A stretch of 64,000 nucleotides of DNA from Variovorax paradoxus (GTDB taxonomy: Bacteria; Pseudomonadota; Gammaproteobacteria; Burkholderiales; Burkholderiaceae_C): NCBI RefSeq assembly GCF_018614875.1, contig NZ_JAGGNW010000017.1, forward strand, positions 62,001 to 126,000, read 5' to 3'. The notes under the pieces were generated by a model. It did not search any database. It worked only from the letters and a program-made list of their open reading frames with translations, and had not been told where the DNA came from. Positions within the stretch are counted from its first letter, which is position 1. Each line of letters opens with the position of its first letter. Positions 29,493 to 38,036 of the stretch are shown in pieces. The translations under genes and the position numbers were made by a program.

Positions 29493-29543
29493 GGGTATGG
29501 TTTTAATATCGACAAAACACATTATCGAAAGGTTTGTCGAGAT
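29479..29543. promoter_or_regulatory. ATCGACAAA half-sites, candidate GntR operator
   Basis: ATCGACAAA occurs at 29479-29487 and 29508-29516, and the inverted form TTTGTCGAGAT lies at 29533-29543, just before the FAH start codon. A weaker ATCGAAA sits at 29524. The spacing of 29 bp between the direct copies is close to three helical turns. GTCGAC-like half-sites fit FadR/FCD regulators. The first copy overlaps the start of the GntR gene itself. Confidence 0.6.
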
Positions 29544-29544
29544 T

Positions 29545-30402
29545 ATGGCCACATTTGCGCGAGTCACCCCAGCGGGCGCATCTACCCAATGGGCGGTGCG
29601 GCACAACGGGGAGCTATGGGGACTGGGCGACCAAGTGCCGGCGGGGGTGCATGACACTGGCTGGTTGGAGTTGGCAAGTGCGGGTCCAGATGCCGCCATG
29701 CTCGCGCGCGCTCAGCCGCTCGACCCTGACGCTGTCCGATGGGAAATTCCGGTTGCACGTCCCGGAAAGGTGATCTGCTTGGGTCTGAACTACGCCGCCC
29801 ATGCCGCCGAAGGCGGCAATGCGGCGCCCGAATATCCGAGCTTCTTCATGCGAGGGGCGACGTCTTTGATTGCCCATGGTGCTCCACTGGTCCGGCCGCG
29901 GGTGTCTGACAAGCTGGATTTCGAGGCTGAACTGGGTGTTGTGATCGGCCGGCGAGGCCGGCATCTCACTGCATCCAACGCATTGGAAGCCGTCGCGGGG
30001 TACACCTGCTTCAACGATGGCACGTTGCGAGACTACCAACGGCGAACCGCTCAATGGACCATCGGCAAGAACTTCGACGGTACTGGTGCCTTTGGCCCCT
30101 GGCTGGTACCGACGTCCGCACTCCCGCCGGGCGCAAGCGGGTTGAAGATCGAGTCTCGATTGAATGGCGTCGTCATGCAGAGCGATAACACGGGCCACAT
30201 GATTGTCACGGTAGCGCAAGCGCTGGTTCTGCTTTCCGAGGTGCTGACGCTGGAGCCCGGTGACGTCATTGCCATGGGCACCCCCTCAGGCGTTGGCTAC
30301 GCGCGCAAACCGCCCGTCTGGATGCAGCCGGGCGATCGCATCGAGATCGAAATCGAGGGCGTTGGGCTGCTGTCCAACCCCGTCATGGCAGAGGAGGCCT
30401 GA
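29545..30402 (+). CDS. Fumarylacetoacetate hydrolase (FAH) family protein
   Basis: A 285-residue FAH-superfamily enzyme. The metal-binding core is intact: KVICLGLNYAAHAAE, then LDFEAELGVVIGRRGRHL with the Glu ligands, and GYTCFNDGTLRDYQRRT. The C-terminal segment DVIAMGTPSGVGYARKPP is also typical. Members cleave C-C bonds in diketoacids or hydrate and decarboxylate 2-hydroxydienoates. The ATG at 29545 gives the family start (MATFARVTPAG); it is the first gene of an operon divergent from the GntR gene. The deacetylase follows after one base. Confidence 0.9.
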   Translation: MATFARVTPAGASTQWAVRHNGELWGLGDQVPAGVHDTGWLELASAGPDAAMLARAQPLDPDAVRWEIPVARPGKVICLGLNYAAHAAEGGNAAPEYPSFFMRGATSLIAHGAPLVRPRVSDKLDFEAELGVVIGRRGRHLTASNALEAVAGYTCFNDGTLRDYQRRTAQWTIGKNFDGTGAFGPWLVPTSALPPGASGLKIESRLNGVVMQSDNTGHMIVTVAQALVLLSEVLTLEPGDVIAMGTPSGVGYARKPPVWMQPGDRIEIEIEGVGLLSNPVMAEEA

Positions 30403-30403
30403 C

Positions 30404-31252
30404 ATGCACCCCCTCATCTCACGCTTGCCGGATGATTTCCGCTGGCCCGGCGGCCAACGGCTTGCCGTCATCTTCAACATTGCCTACGAAGCCTGGTCCG
30501 ATGGTCAGGCGCCGGGTATAGGGCCGATGGGAAACGTGCTCAAGCCGGGTTTTTTCGACACCAATGCACATTCCTGGGCTTCGTTCGGTCTTGTGCGAGG
30601 AATCCATCGGTTGCTCGGCATTGCCGAGAAGCATGGCATCCGAAGCAGCATCATGGTCAACGGCGTAATCTGCGAGCGCGACGCTGCGACGGTGCGACGG
30701 CTAGCCGAACTGGGGCACGAGATCGTCAATCACTCCTGGGGCATGGATGTCATTCCCGTCTATTTCGACGAAGCGGCAGAGCGGGCCAACATCGCGCGCA
30801 ACCACGATCTGCTGAAAGCGACAGCGGGCGTCGAACCCACCGGCTGGATCAGCCCGCGTGGCACGGGCAGTCCGATCAGTTCTCGTCTGCTCGCCGAAGC
30901 AGGCTACCTGCACCACGGGGACGTCAATGACGACGACCGGCCTTACGTGATGGACTTCGGTGGAAAGCGCATCGTCGGCATCCCGCTCACGATGGATGTG
31001 AACGACCTACCCACGTGCATCCGCTACGGACAGGGCCCTCGCCACATGCTGGACACCTTCGAGGACACCTTTACCGCCATGCGTGCGGAGGCCGCGCCCC
31101 TCATGCTGGACGTGACCGCGCATACCCACGTGATGGGACGGCCCTCCGGTGCATGGGTCTATGACGAGATCATGGCGCGGGTGAAGAAGGCCGACGACGT
31201 CTGGATCTGCACGCGCGAGGAAATGGCGCGGTACGTACTCGCCTCGCTCTGA
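30404..31252 (+). CDS. Polysaccharide deacetylase (NodB-like), PuuE-type hydrolase
   Basis: A 282-residue protein with a NodB homology domain. The metal-binding HEIVNHSWGMD segment corresponds to NodB motif 2, and the GWISPRGTGSP segment to a later motif. The usual TFDD of motif 1 is replaced by FNIAYEAW, as in PuuE-like allantoinases and cyclic-imide hydrolases that share this fold but act on small amides rather than chitin. There is no signal peptide, so it is cytoplasmic. Its position in a catabolic operon supports a small-molecule amidohydrolase role. The exact substrate is unknown. Confidence 0.8.
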   Translation: MHPLISRLPDDFRWPGGQRLAVIFNIAYEAWSDGQAPGIGPMGNVLKPGFFDTNAHSWASFGLVRGIHRLLGIAEKHGIRSSIMVNGVICERDAATVRRLAELGHEIVNHSWGMDVIPVYFDEAAERANIARNHDLLKATAGVEPTGWISPRGTGSPISSRLLAEAGYLHHGDVNDDDRPYVMDFGGKRIVGIPLTMDVNDLPTCIRYGQGPRHMLDTFEDTFTAMRAEAAPLMLDVTAHTHVMGRPSGAWVYDEIMARVKKADDVWICTREEMARYVLASL

Positions 31253-31312
31253 GGGGGCCTCGGCACAGCCATGAAGGGGCCGCCGATATCTATATACAAC
31301 ATGGAGACAAGC

Positions 31313-32284
31313 ATGCGCCGCCGATACATCCTTTCCTCGATCGCGGCTGCGGCCCTGGGGGCCGCACCGTCCATCGTTCTTGCGAAGCCCGACTGGCCGG
31401 CGCGCCCCGTGCGCTTCGTCGTGGCATTCGCGCCAGCCGGGCCGGCGGACATCATCGGTCGCTTGGTGGCCCAGCGACTCACTGCCGCCCTCGGACAAAG
31501 CGTGATCGTGGAGAACCGCGCCGGGGCGGGAGGCAGCGTTGCCTCCGCCGTTGTGGCTCGCGCGGAACCCGACGGATACACGCTGCTGGTCAATACCAGT
31601 TCCTACGCCGTCAATCCGTCCATGCAGCGCAACCTTGGCTTCGATTCCAAGAAGGACCTGACGCTTGCAGCGCTTGTCGCATCGAGTCCGAACCTGATAG
31701 TTGTTGCACCATCCGTGAAAGCTCGCACCCTCAAGGAAGTCATGGCCGAAGCACGGGGCGGTGCATACAACTATGGAACAGCCGGAGCTGGCACAACGCC
31801 GCACCTGACGGCCGAGTACCTCTTCAAAGTGCTGGGGAAGGTGCCGGTAACGCACATACCGTTCCAGGGAGCCGGTCCGGCGCTGAACGCTGTCATGGGT
31901 GCACAGACACAACTGGCAAGTGTGGCATTGCCTGCGGCGGTGGAGTTGGTGAAATCGGGACGCGTACGCGGCCTGGTCGTGACTGGGAGCAAGCGATCGT
32001 CCGCGTTGCCCGATGTGCCGACCGTTGCCGAATCGGGTTTTCCGGGTTTCGAGGATGTCACCTGGGTGGGCATCTTCGCGCCTGCGCATACGCCCCGTGA
32101 AGTGCTTGAACGCATCAACGTTGAAGTAGCGCGCCTGCAAAAGGATCCAGACTTTCTCACCAAACTCGCGGCTGCTGGTTTCGATTCGTTGGGTGGGACC
32201 GTTGAACAGTCGAACGAGTATTTGCGGGGCGAACTGGAAAAGTGGGCGCGGGTCGTCAAAGAGACTGGTGCGCAAACGAACTGA
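31313..32284 (+). CDS. Bug/TctC-family periplasmic solute-binding protein
   Basis: A 323-residue exported receptor. The signal peptide is MRRRYILSSIAAAALGA followed by APSIVLA, cut near residue 24. The mature part has Bug hallmarks: VRFVVAFAPAGPADIIGRLV, IVENRAGAGGSVASAVVA and VTGSKRSSALPDVPTVAESG. The start at 31313 is preferred because GGAGACAAGC precedes it, although in-frame ATGs exist upstream. It is the third gene of the FAH operon and probably binds the compound degraded by that operon. Confidence 0.92.
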   Translation: MRRRYILSSIAAAALGAAPSIVLAKPDWPARPVRFVVAFAPAGPADIIGRLVAQRLTAALGQSVIVENRAGAGGSVASAVVARAEPDGYTLLVNTSSYAVNPSMQRNLGFDSKKDLTLAALVASSPNLIVVAPSVKARTLKEVMAEARGGAYNYGTAGAGTTPHLTAEYLFKVLGKVPVTHIPFQGAGPALNAVMGAQTQLASVALPAAVELVKSGRVRGLVVTGSKRSSALPDVPTVAESGFPGFEDVTWVGIFAPAHTPREVLERINVEVARLQKDPDFLTKLAAAGFDSLGGTVEQSNEYLRGELEKWARVVKETGAQTN

Positions 32285-32954
32285 GCGTCCCCTCGGAGCT
32301 CTTGTCATGGGCGCCAGCCACCGCTATTCCCCGATTCTGCCGCAGCGGTGAGCGGCGATTCCTGGCCGGATGTTGCAATGGCCTTCACCTTTGGTGGTCG
32401 ATCCGCATCAAGCCGCCAGATCCATATTCGCGGGTATTCACGGTTGAGCGTGATACGGAGCCAAGTTCCGCCGAAAGAGGAGTTCGCGGGGAACGACTGC
32501 AATTGGCCGATCGCGTCAGAACAAAGCCTCCTATGCCGCAGGGCGGGTCAGCAGTCCAAGCTCTCTTAGATGCTCCACCGCACGGCCGGCGACCAGCTCT
32601 TTGTACTTCAAGTCGCCCGAGCGGGAGCGCCATCGAACTCGACTGCCGTCGCGGAGGTGGCATGTCAGTTGGTGCCGCCGCGAAGTTGTTTGCGAACGAT
32701 CCTCAGGCCGTCGGAGCCAATGCTCACTACTTGGCCAATGTGGAGGCATAGTCTTCAGGCAGCGCAAAGATGGCGAAGGTTTGCTCTTCCTCGGGTCGTT
32801 TGCTTTCGCTTTCCATGATCCCCTTGCGTCAAGAGCAGCCGTCCTTCCGCCGCAATGATGTTGAATTGCGGTCGCCGCACGGGTAGCGGGCTTGGGTTGC
32901 CGCTGACACGATGGTGCGGTAGCCTCCCGGCTCCAATATTGCCAGGAGTCTCCG
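32285..32954. other. Gene-poor stretch with decayed coding remnants
   Basis: About 670 bases without an intact gene. On the minus strand several short frames have protein-like patches, for example 32305-32502 (WLRITLNREYPRIWIWRL) and a frame ending at 32531 (LKYKELVAGRAVEHLRELGL), but each is broken by stops or lacks a start. Together with the nearby IS remnant and truncated kinase this marks a degraded accessory segment. No RNA gene or repeat was seen. Confidence 0.4.
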
Positions 32955-33635
32955 ATGCCCAGTCGCTTCATTCTTTCCACTGGCGCCGCCGTCGCAACCG
33001 CCGCCCTGATCATCGGTTGCGGTGCCATGGGGTCATCGGGCGACAACTCCATGAGCTTCTTCATCACCAGCGTCAACCCCGGCAAGGGCGGCGACCTCGG
33101 AGGCCTGGCCGGAGCCGACCGCTTCTGCCAGTCGCTGGCCACGAGCGCCGGGGCGGGCAACAAAACTTGGCGTGCTTACTTAAGCACCACTGCCGCGAAC
33201 GGGCAGCCGGCTATCAATGCGCGGGACCGGATCGGCACCGGTCCGTGGACCAACGCCAAGGGAGTCGTCGTTGCCACCAGCGTGGCCGACCTGCACAGCG
33301 CCAAAGCCAAGGTGGGCAAGGACACCTCGTTGACCGAGAAGGGCGAGGTTGTCTCCGGCTTCGGCGATCCGGTCAACCGCCATGACATCCTCACTGGCTC
33401 GCGCTCTGACGGTACCCTGGCCGTGCCCGATCCCGGTAAGGACACCACGTGCGGCAATTGGACCAAAAGCGACGGCGGCTCCGCCATCGTGGGTCACCAC
33501 GACCACAAGGGCACCAATCCCGATCCAGTAGCCAACGCTTCGTGGAACTCCTCGCACGGTACGCGCGGCTGCAGCGTCGACCAGCTCAAAATGAGCGGCA
33601 GCGCTGGGCTGATGTACTGTTTCGCCACGAACTGA
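32955..33635 (+). CDS. Predicted lipoprotein with an endostatin/lectin-like domain
   Basis: A 226-residue protein with a lipoprotein signal peptide. The hydrophobic segment ends in LIIGC, placing the lipidated cysteine at residue 22. The mature domain begins FFITSVNPGKGGDLGGLAG, ADRFCQSLA, and later KTWRAYLSTTAANGQPAIN and DRIGTGPWTNAKG. This 'LGGL.GAD..C' pattern with conserved cysteines is typical of endostatin-like or C-type-lectin-like domains in bacterial surface proteins. The ATG follows CAGGAGTCTCCG. The function is unknown; surface display is inferred from the lipobox. Confidence 0.75.
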   Translation: MPSRFILSTGAAVATAALIIGCGAMGSSGDNSMSFFITSVNPGKGGDLGGLAGADRFCQSLATSAGAGNKTWRAYLSTTAANGQPAINARDRIGTGPWTNAKGVVVATSVADLHSAKAKVGKDTSLTEKGEVVSGFGDPVNRHDILTGSRSDGTLAVPDPGKDTTCGNWTKSDGGSAIVGHHDHKGTNPDPVANASWNSSHGTRGCSVDQLKMSGSAGLMYCFATN

Positions 33636-33681
33636 CTTTGGCAGATGGGAGGGCCTCGGCCCGCGTAGTCTCGCCCAGGGT

Positions 33682-33925
33682 GGCCGACCGGTGTGGCTGT
33701 AGAACGGCGCCAGATGTTGGCGCAGCTCTCCGAGATCGAGGAATCGGTCGACGCCTCGCAGCAGGTGATCGCGCGGGATGTGATCTTCGAGGTTGAATGC
33801 ATAGAACAGTTGATTCTGAACGATGCTCTGACCCATCATGATGCGTACCTCTATCGATGACGAGGGGCATGCAAACCGCGCCAGTTCCTAGGAACGTAGG
33901 GAGTTTTTCAACAGAATCGGCCGAA
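33682..33925 (-). mobile_element. IS1182-type insertion sequence remnant (transposase N-terminus and one end)
   Basis: A frame starting at 33839 reads QNQLFYAFNLEDHIPRDHLL, then a helix ending in LRQHLAPFYSHTGRP, the conserved N-terminus of IS1182-family transposases. After the HTGRP block the similarity stops abruptly at about 33682 and the frame runs into unrelated sequence. On the other side, GGGAGTTTTTCAACAGAATCGG near 33899-33920 resembles the terminal repeat of this kind of element. Most of the transposase and the other end are missing, so the element is dead. Confidence 0.7.
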
Positions 33926-34387
33926 CTACGACCTTGGGCACGAAAGCGTGACCAGAGCGAGCTTGCCGTCGCGGAATTCATAGTGCACCCAGGCTTCGGG
34001 GTGCTCATGCCTGACCCAAGATGACTTCAAGCCAAGTAGAGCATCGTCAACGTGTCCGGCGGAATGCCGAACGCCCGCCGCCTCTGCTGCCTCCTCGGCG
34101 TCCTGGAAGGAGCCGATCAAGGGTGCACCAACGACGCTCGCTGCGACGGGCGTGAACCCCTCAATCGAGGACGCGTAGCAGAAGACCGTCTTGAGCACCT
34201 GGTCGTGGTCAAAACGGAGGGCAAATCCGGATGCCCTAGCCTCAGCCCAGTACTCATCGTCTGTGCCCTCCCGTAGCCGGTCGAAGCCATAGACGACATC
34301 GCCTACCTGATAGTCCTCAAAGAGTTGAAGAACCTCCACGTCCTTCAGCCTTTTGCCGAGCAAACTTTTTAATGTCACGCGGTTCAT
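33926..34387 (-). CDS. Hypothetical protein
   Basis: A 153-residue acidic, cytoplasmic-looking protein that I do not recognise. It starts MNRVTLKSLLGKRLKDVEVL and contains FALRFDHDQVLKTVFCYASS and EGFTPVAASVVGAPLIGSF. Its ATG overlaps the stop of the truncated kinase upstream (ATGA), and its own stop lies at the edge of the IS remnant, so the C-terminus may have been altered by the insertion. The size and shape recall immunity or accessory proteins, but this is a guess. Confidence 0.6.
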   Translation of the reverse strand: MNRVTLKSLLGKRLKDVEVLQLFEDYQVGDVVYGFDRLREGTDDEYWAEARASGFALRFDHDQVLKTVFCYASSIEGFTPVAASVVGAPLIGSFQDAEEAAEAAGVRHSAGHVDDALLGLKSSWVRHEHPEAWVHYEFRDGKLALVTLSCPRS

Positions 34388-34839
34388 CCTTTAAAGGGTG
34401 CCGATGGTTGAATCCTGCCACGGTCCCAATGTCCGGTCGTGGCTGATTTCTGCCTTTGCTCACGTGCCTGTGCCAGGCTGCGCAACCTCTCCAAGATCAA
34501 GCTGGCCGCACCGCTTGCGCTGACGAGCGCCGAGTCGATGACCAGGCGGTTTGTGGTCCAAGCCTCGTATTCATGGCGAAGGACCGACTCCCGGGTCGGC
34601 GAGGCGAGATCCGGCATATCGACTGTCCGGCTCTCTACGCGCCTGCGGTGCTCGGCTTCGTCGGAGCACACGACCTCAATTTCGAGAATGTCCGAGGATG
34701 TGCTTGTTGCTACGGCCCGCCATGCTTCACGAGGACTCTGCGCCCGCGACAAACTGCTTCCCGCGGTTGCCTCAGATTTCATGAGACCGACAAGCACCCT
34801 AGCGCTCGCGTCCTCATAGGGTGCCCTTGTCTCAAACAT
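34384..34839 (-). pseudogene. Truncated AAA/P-loop kinase (N-terminus missing)
   Basis: This frame encodes 151 residues from an internal Met. The C-terminal two thirds match small P-loop kinases of the adenylylsulfate-kinase-like type: REAWRAVA, ILEIEVVCSDEAEHRRRVES, and EAWTTNRLVIDSA are the characteristic segments. The first third lacks any GxxGxGK[ST] P-loop, and none is found in any frame up to the LysR gene. The gene therefore looks truncated and probably inactive. It overlaps the following hypothetical gene by four bases. Confidence 0.6.
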
Positions 34840-34881
34840 TAATGGCAAAGAACACCACGAAAAGCCTTGGACGCAATGGTG

Positions 34882-34904
34882 AAAAACCGGGCAGGCCTTG
34901 CCCG
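34882..34904 (-). terminator. Rho-independent terminator downstream of the LysR gene
   Basis: Read on the minus strand, CGGGCA-AGGCC-TGCCCG forms a tight GC stem followed immediately by GTTTTTC. It lies 44 bp after the LysR stop in the right orientation, so it should end that transcript before the truncated kinase. Confidence 0.75.
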
Positions 34905-34947
34905 TCATGACGACACCTGCCCGCCACCAAATTTCCAGTGTTGTGAA

Positions 34948-35856
34948 CTAGGACGCCTCACTTCTTAGTGCGTCGGCCACGTAGTCCACGAAGGCGCGCA
35001 CCTTCAGCGGCAGCACGCGGCTCTGCCGGAAGACGGCGAAGACGCCGTTGGAGAAGGCCCGGACCGCGAAGCGGTAGTCGGGCAGCAGCCGCACCAGGGT
35101 GCCGCCCTGCAGGTCGTGGCGCACGGTGGCCTCGGACAGCAGCGCCACGCCCATGCCGCCAATGGCGGCCAGCCGCAGCAGTTCGCCGTTGTTGGCGCTC
35201 AGCACGCCCTGGATGATCAGTTCCTGCTGTTCGCCCGCCTCGTCGATGTACTTCCAGGTGATGACCTCGCGCTCGCGCCGGTAGGTGAGGCAGCGGACCT
35301 GGGGCAGGTCGCTGGGATGCCGAATGCGCGAATAGGTCTTCACGAAGGCCGGGCTGGCCACCAGCACCTCGTCGCTCGACAGCAGCCGCTTGATGACGAA
35401 GCCCGAATCGCTGGACTCGCCGGTGCGGATGTCGACGTCGAAGTCATGTTCCACCAGGTTGACCGGATGCTCGGAGAGCTCGAGCTCGACGCGGATGTCC
35501 GGATACATCTCCGCGAAGCGCGGCAGCAGCGGCGCCAGCACCCGCAGGCCGATGTGCGTGCGCGAATGCACGCGCAGCCGGCCCTCAGGCCGCTGCCGGG
35601 CGTTGTGCACGACCTGCTCGGCCTCGCTCATGAGTTCCAGCACCGCCTCGGCCCGCTCCAGGAAGGCCTGGCCCGCCTCGGTCACCTTGAGGTTGCGGCT
35701 GGTGCGGTCCACCAGTTGCACACCCAGTTCCTCCTCCAGCGCACTGATGCGCCGCGAGATGGTGGCCGGGGACAGGCTGAGGCTGCGGGCCGCCGCCGAG
35801 AGGCTGCCCTTCTTCTGGGTGGCCACGAAGATGCGCAGCGAATCGAGGGCCTTCAT
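34948..35856 (-). CDS. LysR-family regulator of the adjacent monooxygenase operon
   Basis: A 302-residue LysR-type regulator. The N-terminal helix-turn-helix reads KKGSLSAAARSLSLSPATISRRISALEEELG; the remainder is the effector-binding domain with GRLRVHSRTHIGLRVLAPLL and LRLAAIGGMGVALLSEATV. It is divergent from the luciferase-like monooxygenase gene, with 102 bp between the start codons, the classical arrangement for a LysR regulator and its target operon. A terminator follows it. The effector is probably a pathway intermediate, but this is inference. Confidence 0.88.
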   Translation of the reverse strand: MKALDSLRIFVATQKKGSLSAAARSLSLSPATISRRISALEEELGVQLVDRTSRNLKVTEAGQAFLERAEAVLELMSEAEQVVHNARQRPEGRLRVHSRTHIGLRVLAPLLPRFAEMYPDIRVELELSEHPVNLVEHDFDVDIRTGESSDSGFVIKRLLSSDEVLVASPAFVKTYSRIRHPSDLPQVRCLTYRREREVITWKYIDEAGEQQELIIQGVLSANNGELLRLAAIGGMGVALLSEATVRHDLQGGTLVRLLPDYRFAVRAFSNGVFAVFRQSRVLPLKVRAFVDYVADALRSEAS

Positions 35857-35958
35857 TTCGAAAGACGCAAAGAAGGTGTGCGTTCGCTGGTGATCCGGAG
35901 AGGAGGTTCGTTCCTACGATGGCCCCAGGTCGAAACCAGCCAACCAGGAGTGACAGCG

Positions 35959-37050
35959 ATGGACTTCGGAATTTTCATTTTGATGCAGCAGCGGAACAAG
36001 CACAAAACCTCGCACCAGATCCTGCGCGACGCCGTCGAGCAGACGCGCCTGGCGGACGAACTGGGGTTCGGTGCCGCATGGTACGCCGAGCACCACTTCA
36101 GCAACTACGGCCTGTGTTCCTCGCCGCTGACCATGATCGCGCACTGCGCCGCGGTCACCCGCAACATCCGCCTGGGGACCGGCATCGTCGTGGCGCCGCT
36201 GTACACGCCGGCCCGCCTGATCGCGGACGCGGCCATGGTCGACCAGCTGTCCGACGGCCGCCTGAACCTGGGCATCGGCTCGGGCTACCAGCACTTCGAG
36301 TTCGAGCGATTCGGCGTCTCGCTGGAATCCGCGAAAGGCCGCACCTTCGAGATCCTCGACATGCTCGAGGCCGGCCTGACGCAGCCCAAGTTCAGCCACG
36401 AGGGCGAGTACTACCGGCAGCCCATGAGCGCCATCAGCCAGCGGGCGGTGCAGCGCCCCATGCCGCCGATGTGGATCACCAGCGTCGATCCGGCCTTCCT
36501 GTCGCGCGCCGTGAAGTCCGGCCACCATGTGTTCGTCTCCGGCGGCGACGGCGGGCTGGAGAAGCTGGCCGGCACCCGCGCCCTGATCGACAAGGTGGCC
36601 ACGGCCGAGGGCAAGGACCCCGCCGGCGTGCAGGTCGGCCTGCTGCGCGCGGCCTATGCCAGCGACAACAGGGACGAGGTGGAAAGCTACCTCGAGTGCG
36701 CCCGCTACCAGCGCCGCATCGCCGTCAGCCTGAAGCGCCGCACCGCGCAGATCGCCGACGACTACCAGGTCGAGGAAGGCATCGTCGAGGGCGAGCCGAG
36801 CCTGGACGAGATGCGCGCGCTGCTGCCCGTGGGCAGCATCGACACCGTGATCGAGCGCGTGGTCAACGAGATCCGCACCCTCAAGCCCGTGCACTACTGC
36901 TTCCAGACGCAGATGGGCGACTTCGACCACCCGACGATGCTGCGCCAGCTGGAAACCTGGGCCAAGATCATCATCCCGACGGTGCAGCAGGAGATCGCCA
37001 ACGATCCGCCGCACCAGGCCGCGGCCAAGTCCGAACTCGCCGCAGCCTGA
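35959..37050 (+). CDS. Luciferase-like (LLM class) FMN-dependent monooxygenase
   Basis: A 363-residue bacterial-luciferase-family monooxygenase. It starts MDFGIFILMQQRNKHKTSHQ and has the typical AWYAEHHFSNYGLCSSPLTM, IRLGTGIVVAPLYTPARL and DGRLNLGIGSGYQHFEFERF segments of the TIM-barrel fold. Such enzymes use reduced FMN supplied by a separate reductase to hydroxylate or perform Baeyer-Villiger-type oxidation. The partner reductase is the next gene, 22 bp downstream. The ATG follows CCAGGAGTGACAGCG. It is the first gene of a nine-gene operon and probably performs the first oxidation of the unknown growth substrate. Confidence 0.9.
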   Translation: MDFGIFILMQQRNKHKTSHQILRDAVEQTRLADELGFGAAWYAEHHFSNYGLCSSPLTMIAHCAAVTRNIRLGTGIVVAPLYTPARLIADAAMVDQLSDGRLNLGIGSGYQHFEFERFGVSLESAKGRTFEILDMLEAGLTQPKFSHEGEYYRQPMSAISQRAVQRPMPPMWITSVDPAFLSRAVKSGHHVFVSGGDGGLEKLAGTRALIDKVATAEGKDPAGVQVGLLRAAYASDNRDEVESYLECARYQRRIAVSLKRRTAQIADDYQVEEGIVEGEPSLDEMRALLPVGSIDTVIERVVNEIRTLKPVHYCFQTQMGDFDHPTMLRQLETWAKIIIPTVQQEIANDPPHQAAAKSELAAA

Positions 37051-37072
37051 GGCTGGGCCGCCAGGAGACGCC

Positions 37073-38008
37073 ATGTCCGAAGCCGCCGCAACCATCCACT
37101 CCGCCATCGAGCCCGCGCAGCTGCGCCAGTTGCTCGGTTGCTTCCCGACCGGCGTGGCCGTCATCACCACCTGCACGCCGGAGGGTCAGCCAGCGGGCCT
37201 GACCTGCAACTCGTTCAGCTCGGTGTCGCTGGAGCCGCCGCTGGTGCTGTTCAGCCTGCGCAAGGCCAGCCGCCTGCTGCCGACCTTCCAGACTGCGAAC
37301 GGCTTCGTCATCAACATCCTCTCCGAGCAGCAGGACGCGCTGTCGGGCCGCTTCGCCTCGAGCAGGATCGAGGACAAGTTCGACGGCGTGGCCTGGCGCG
37401 CCGGCCGGCTGGGCATGCCGTTGATCGACGACTGCCTGGCCAGCTTCGAATGCCGCGTGCATGCCACCCATGAAGCCGGCGACCACGTCATCTTCATCGG
37501 CGAGGTCAAGCACCTGAGTGCAGGCGCGCCGGAGCAGGCGCTGGTGTTCTACAAGGGCGCCTACATGATGCTGGCCGAGTCGCTGCGCAAGCTGGTGGTG
37601 CAGGGCGGGCTGGGCGACGCCGACATCGACGAGGCCTACCGCACGCTCTACGGCACGCTGCTGCACCTGGCGAGCGAACGCGCCACCGAGGCCGAGCTGG
37701 ACGCCGTGCGCGAAGCCGCCGATGCCATCGAGGCGCATCCCGACGACGCACCGCTCAAGGAGCGCATCGCCTCCGCCAGCGCCTTCTTCGCCTCGATCGC
37801 GGCCGCCGGCCACAACGAAGCGCTGACACTGATGGCGCAGACCATGACCAGCGTGCTGCGCGAGCGCATGACGCACGTGCTCTCGGTGCGCCCGCGCCCC
37901 GACCTCTATCCGCTGCGCGGCAAGGTGGCGCAGAACCTGCGCCAGCGTGACGCCGAGGGCGCCGCCGCCGCGCTGGACGAACTGATCACGCAGCTGCGCA
38001 AGGGCTGA
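37073..38008 (+). CDS. Flavin reductase with a C-terminal FCD-like domain
   Basis: A 311-residue two-domain protein. Residues 15-170 are a flavin reductase-like FMN-binding domain: CFPTGVAVITTCTPEGQPAG, LTCNSFSSVSLEPPLVLFSL and a later FIGEV.....ALVFYKGAY. This domain makes the FMNH2 used by the monooxygenase encoded upstream. Residues about 186-311 are helical and resemble the FCD ligand domain of GntR regulators (LASERATEAELDAVREA, AAAGHNEALTLMAQTMTSVL, LRQRDAEGAAAALDELI), but without the usual metal histidines. A regulatory C-terminal domain that senses substrate is known for the C1 reductase of Acinetobacter p-hydroxyphenylacetate hydroxylase, so a similar gating role is plausible. Confidence 0.85.
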   Translation: MSEAAATIHSAIEPAQLRQLLGCFPTGVAVITTCTPEGQPAGLTCNSFSSVSLEPPLVLFSLRKASRLLPTFQTANGFVINILSEQQDALSGRFASSRIEDKFDGVAWRAGRLGMPLIDDCLASFECRVHATHEAGDHVIFIGEVKHLSAGAPEQALVFYKGAYMMLAESLRKLVVQGGLGDADIDEAYRTLYGTLLHLASERATEAELDAVREAADAIEAHPDDAPLKERIASASAFFASIAAAGHNEALTLMAQTMTSVLRERMTHVLSVRPRPDLYPLRGKVAQNLRQRDAEGAAAALDELITQLRKG

Positions 38009-38036
38009 GCCCTTTCCATATCCCACAGGAGACAAG

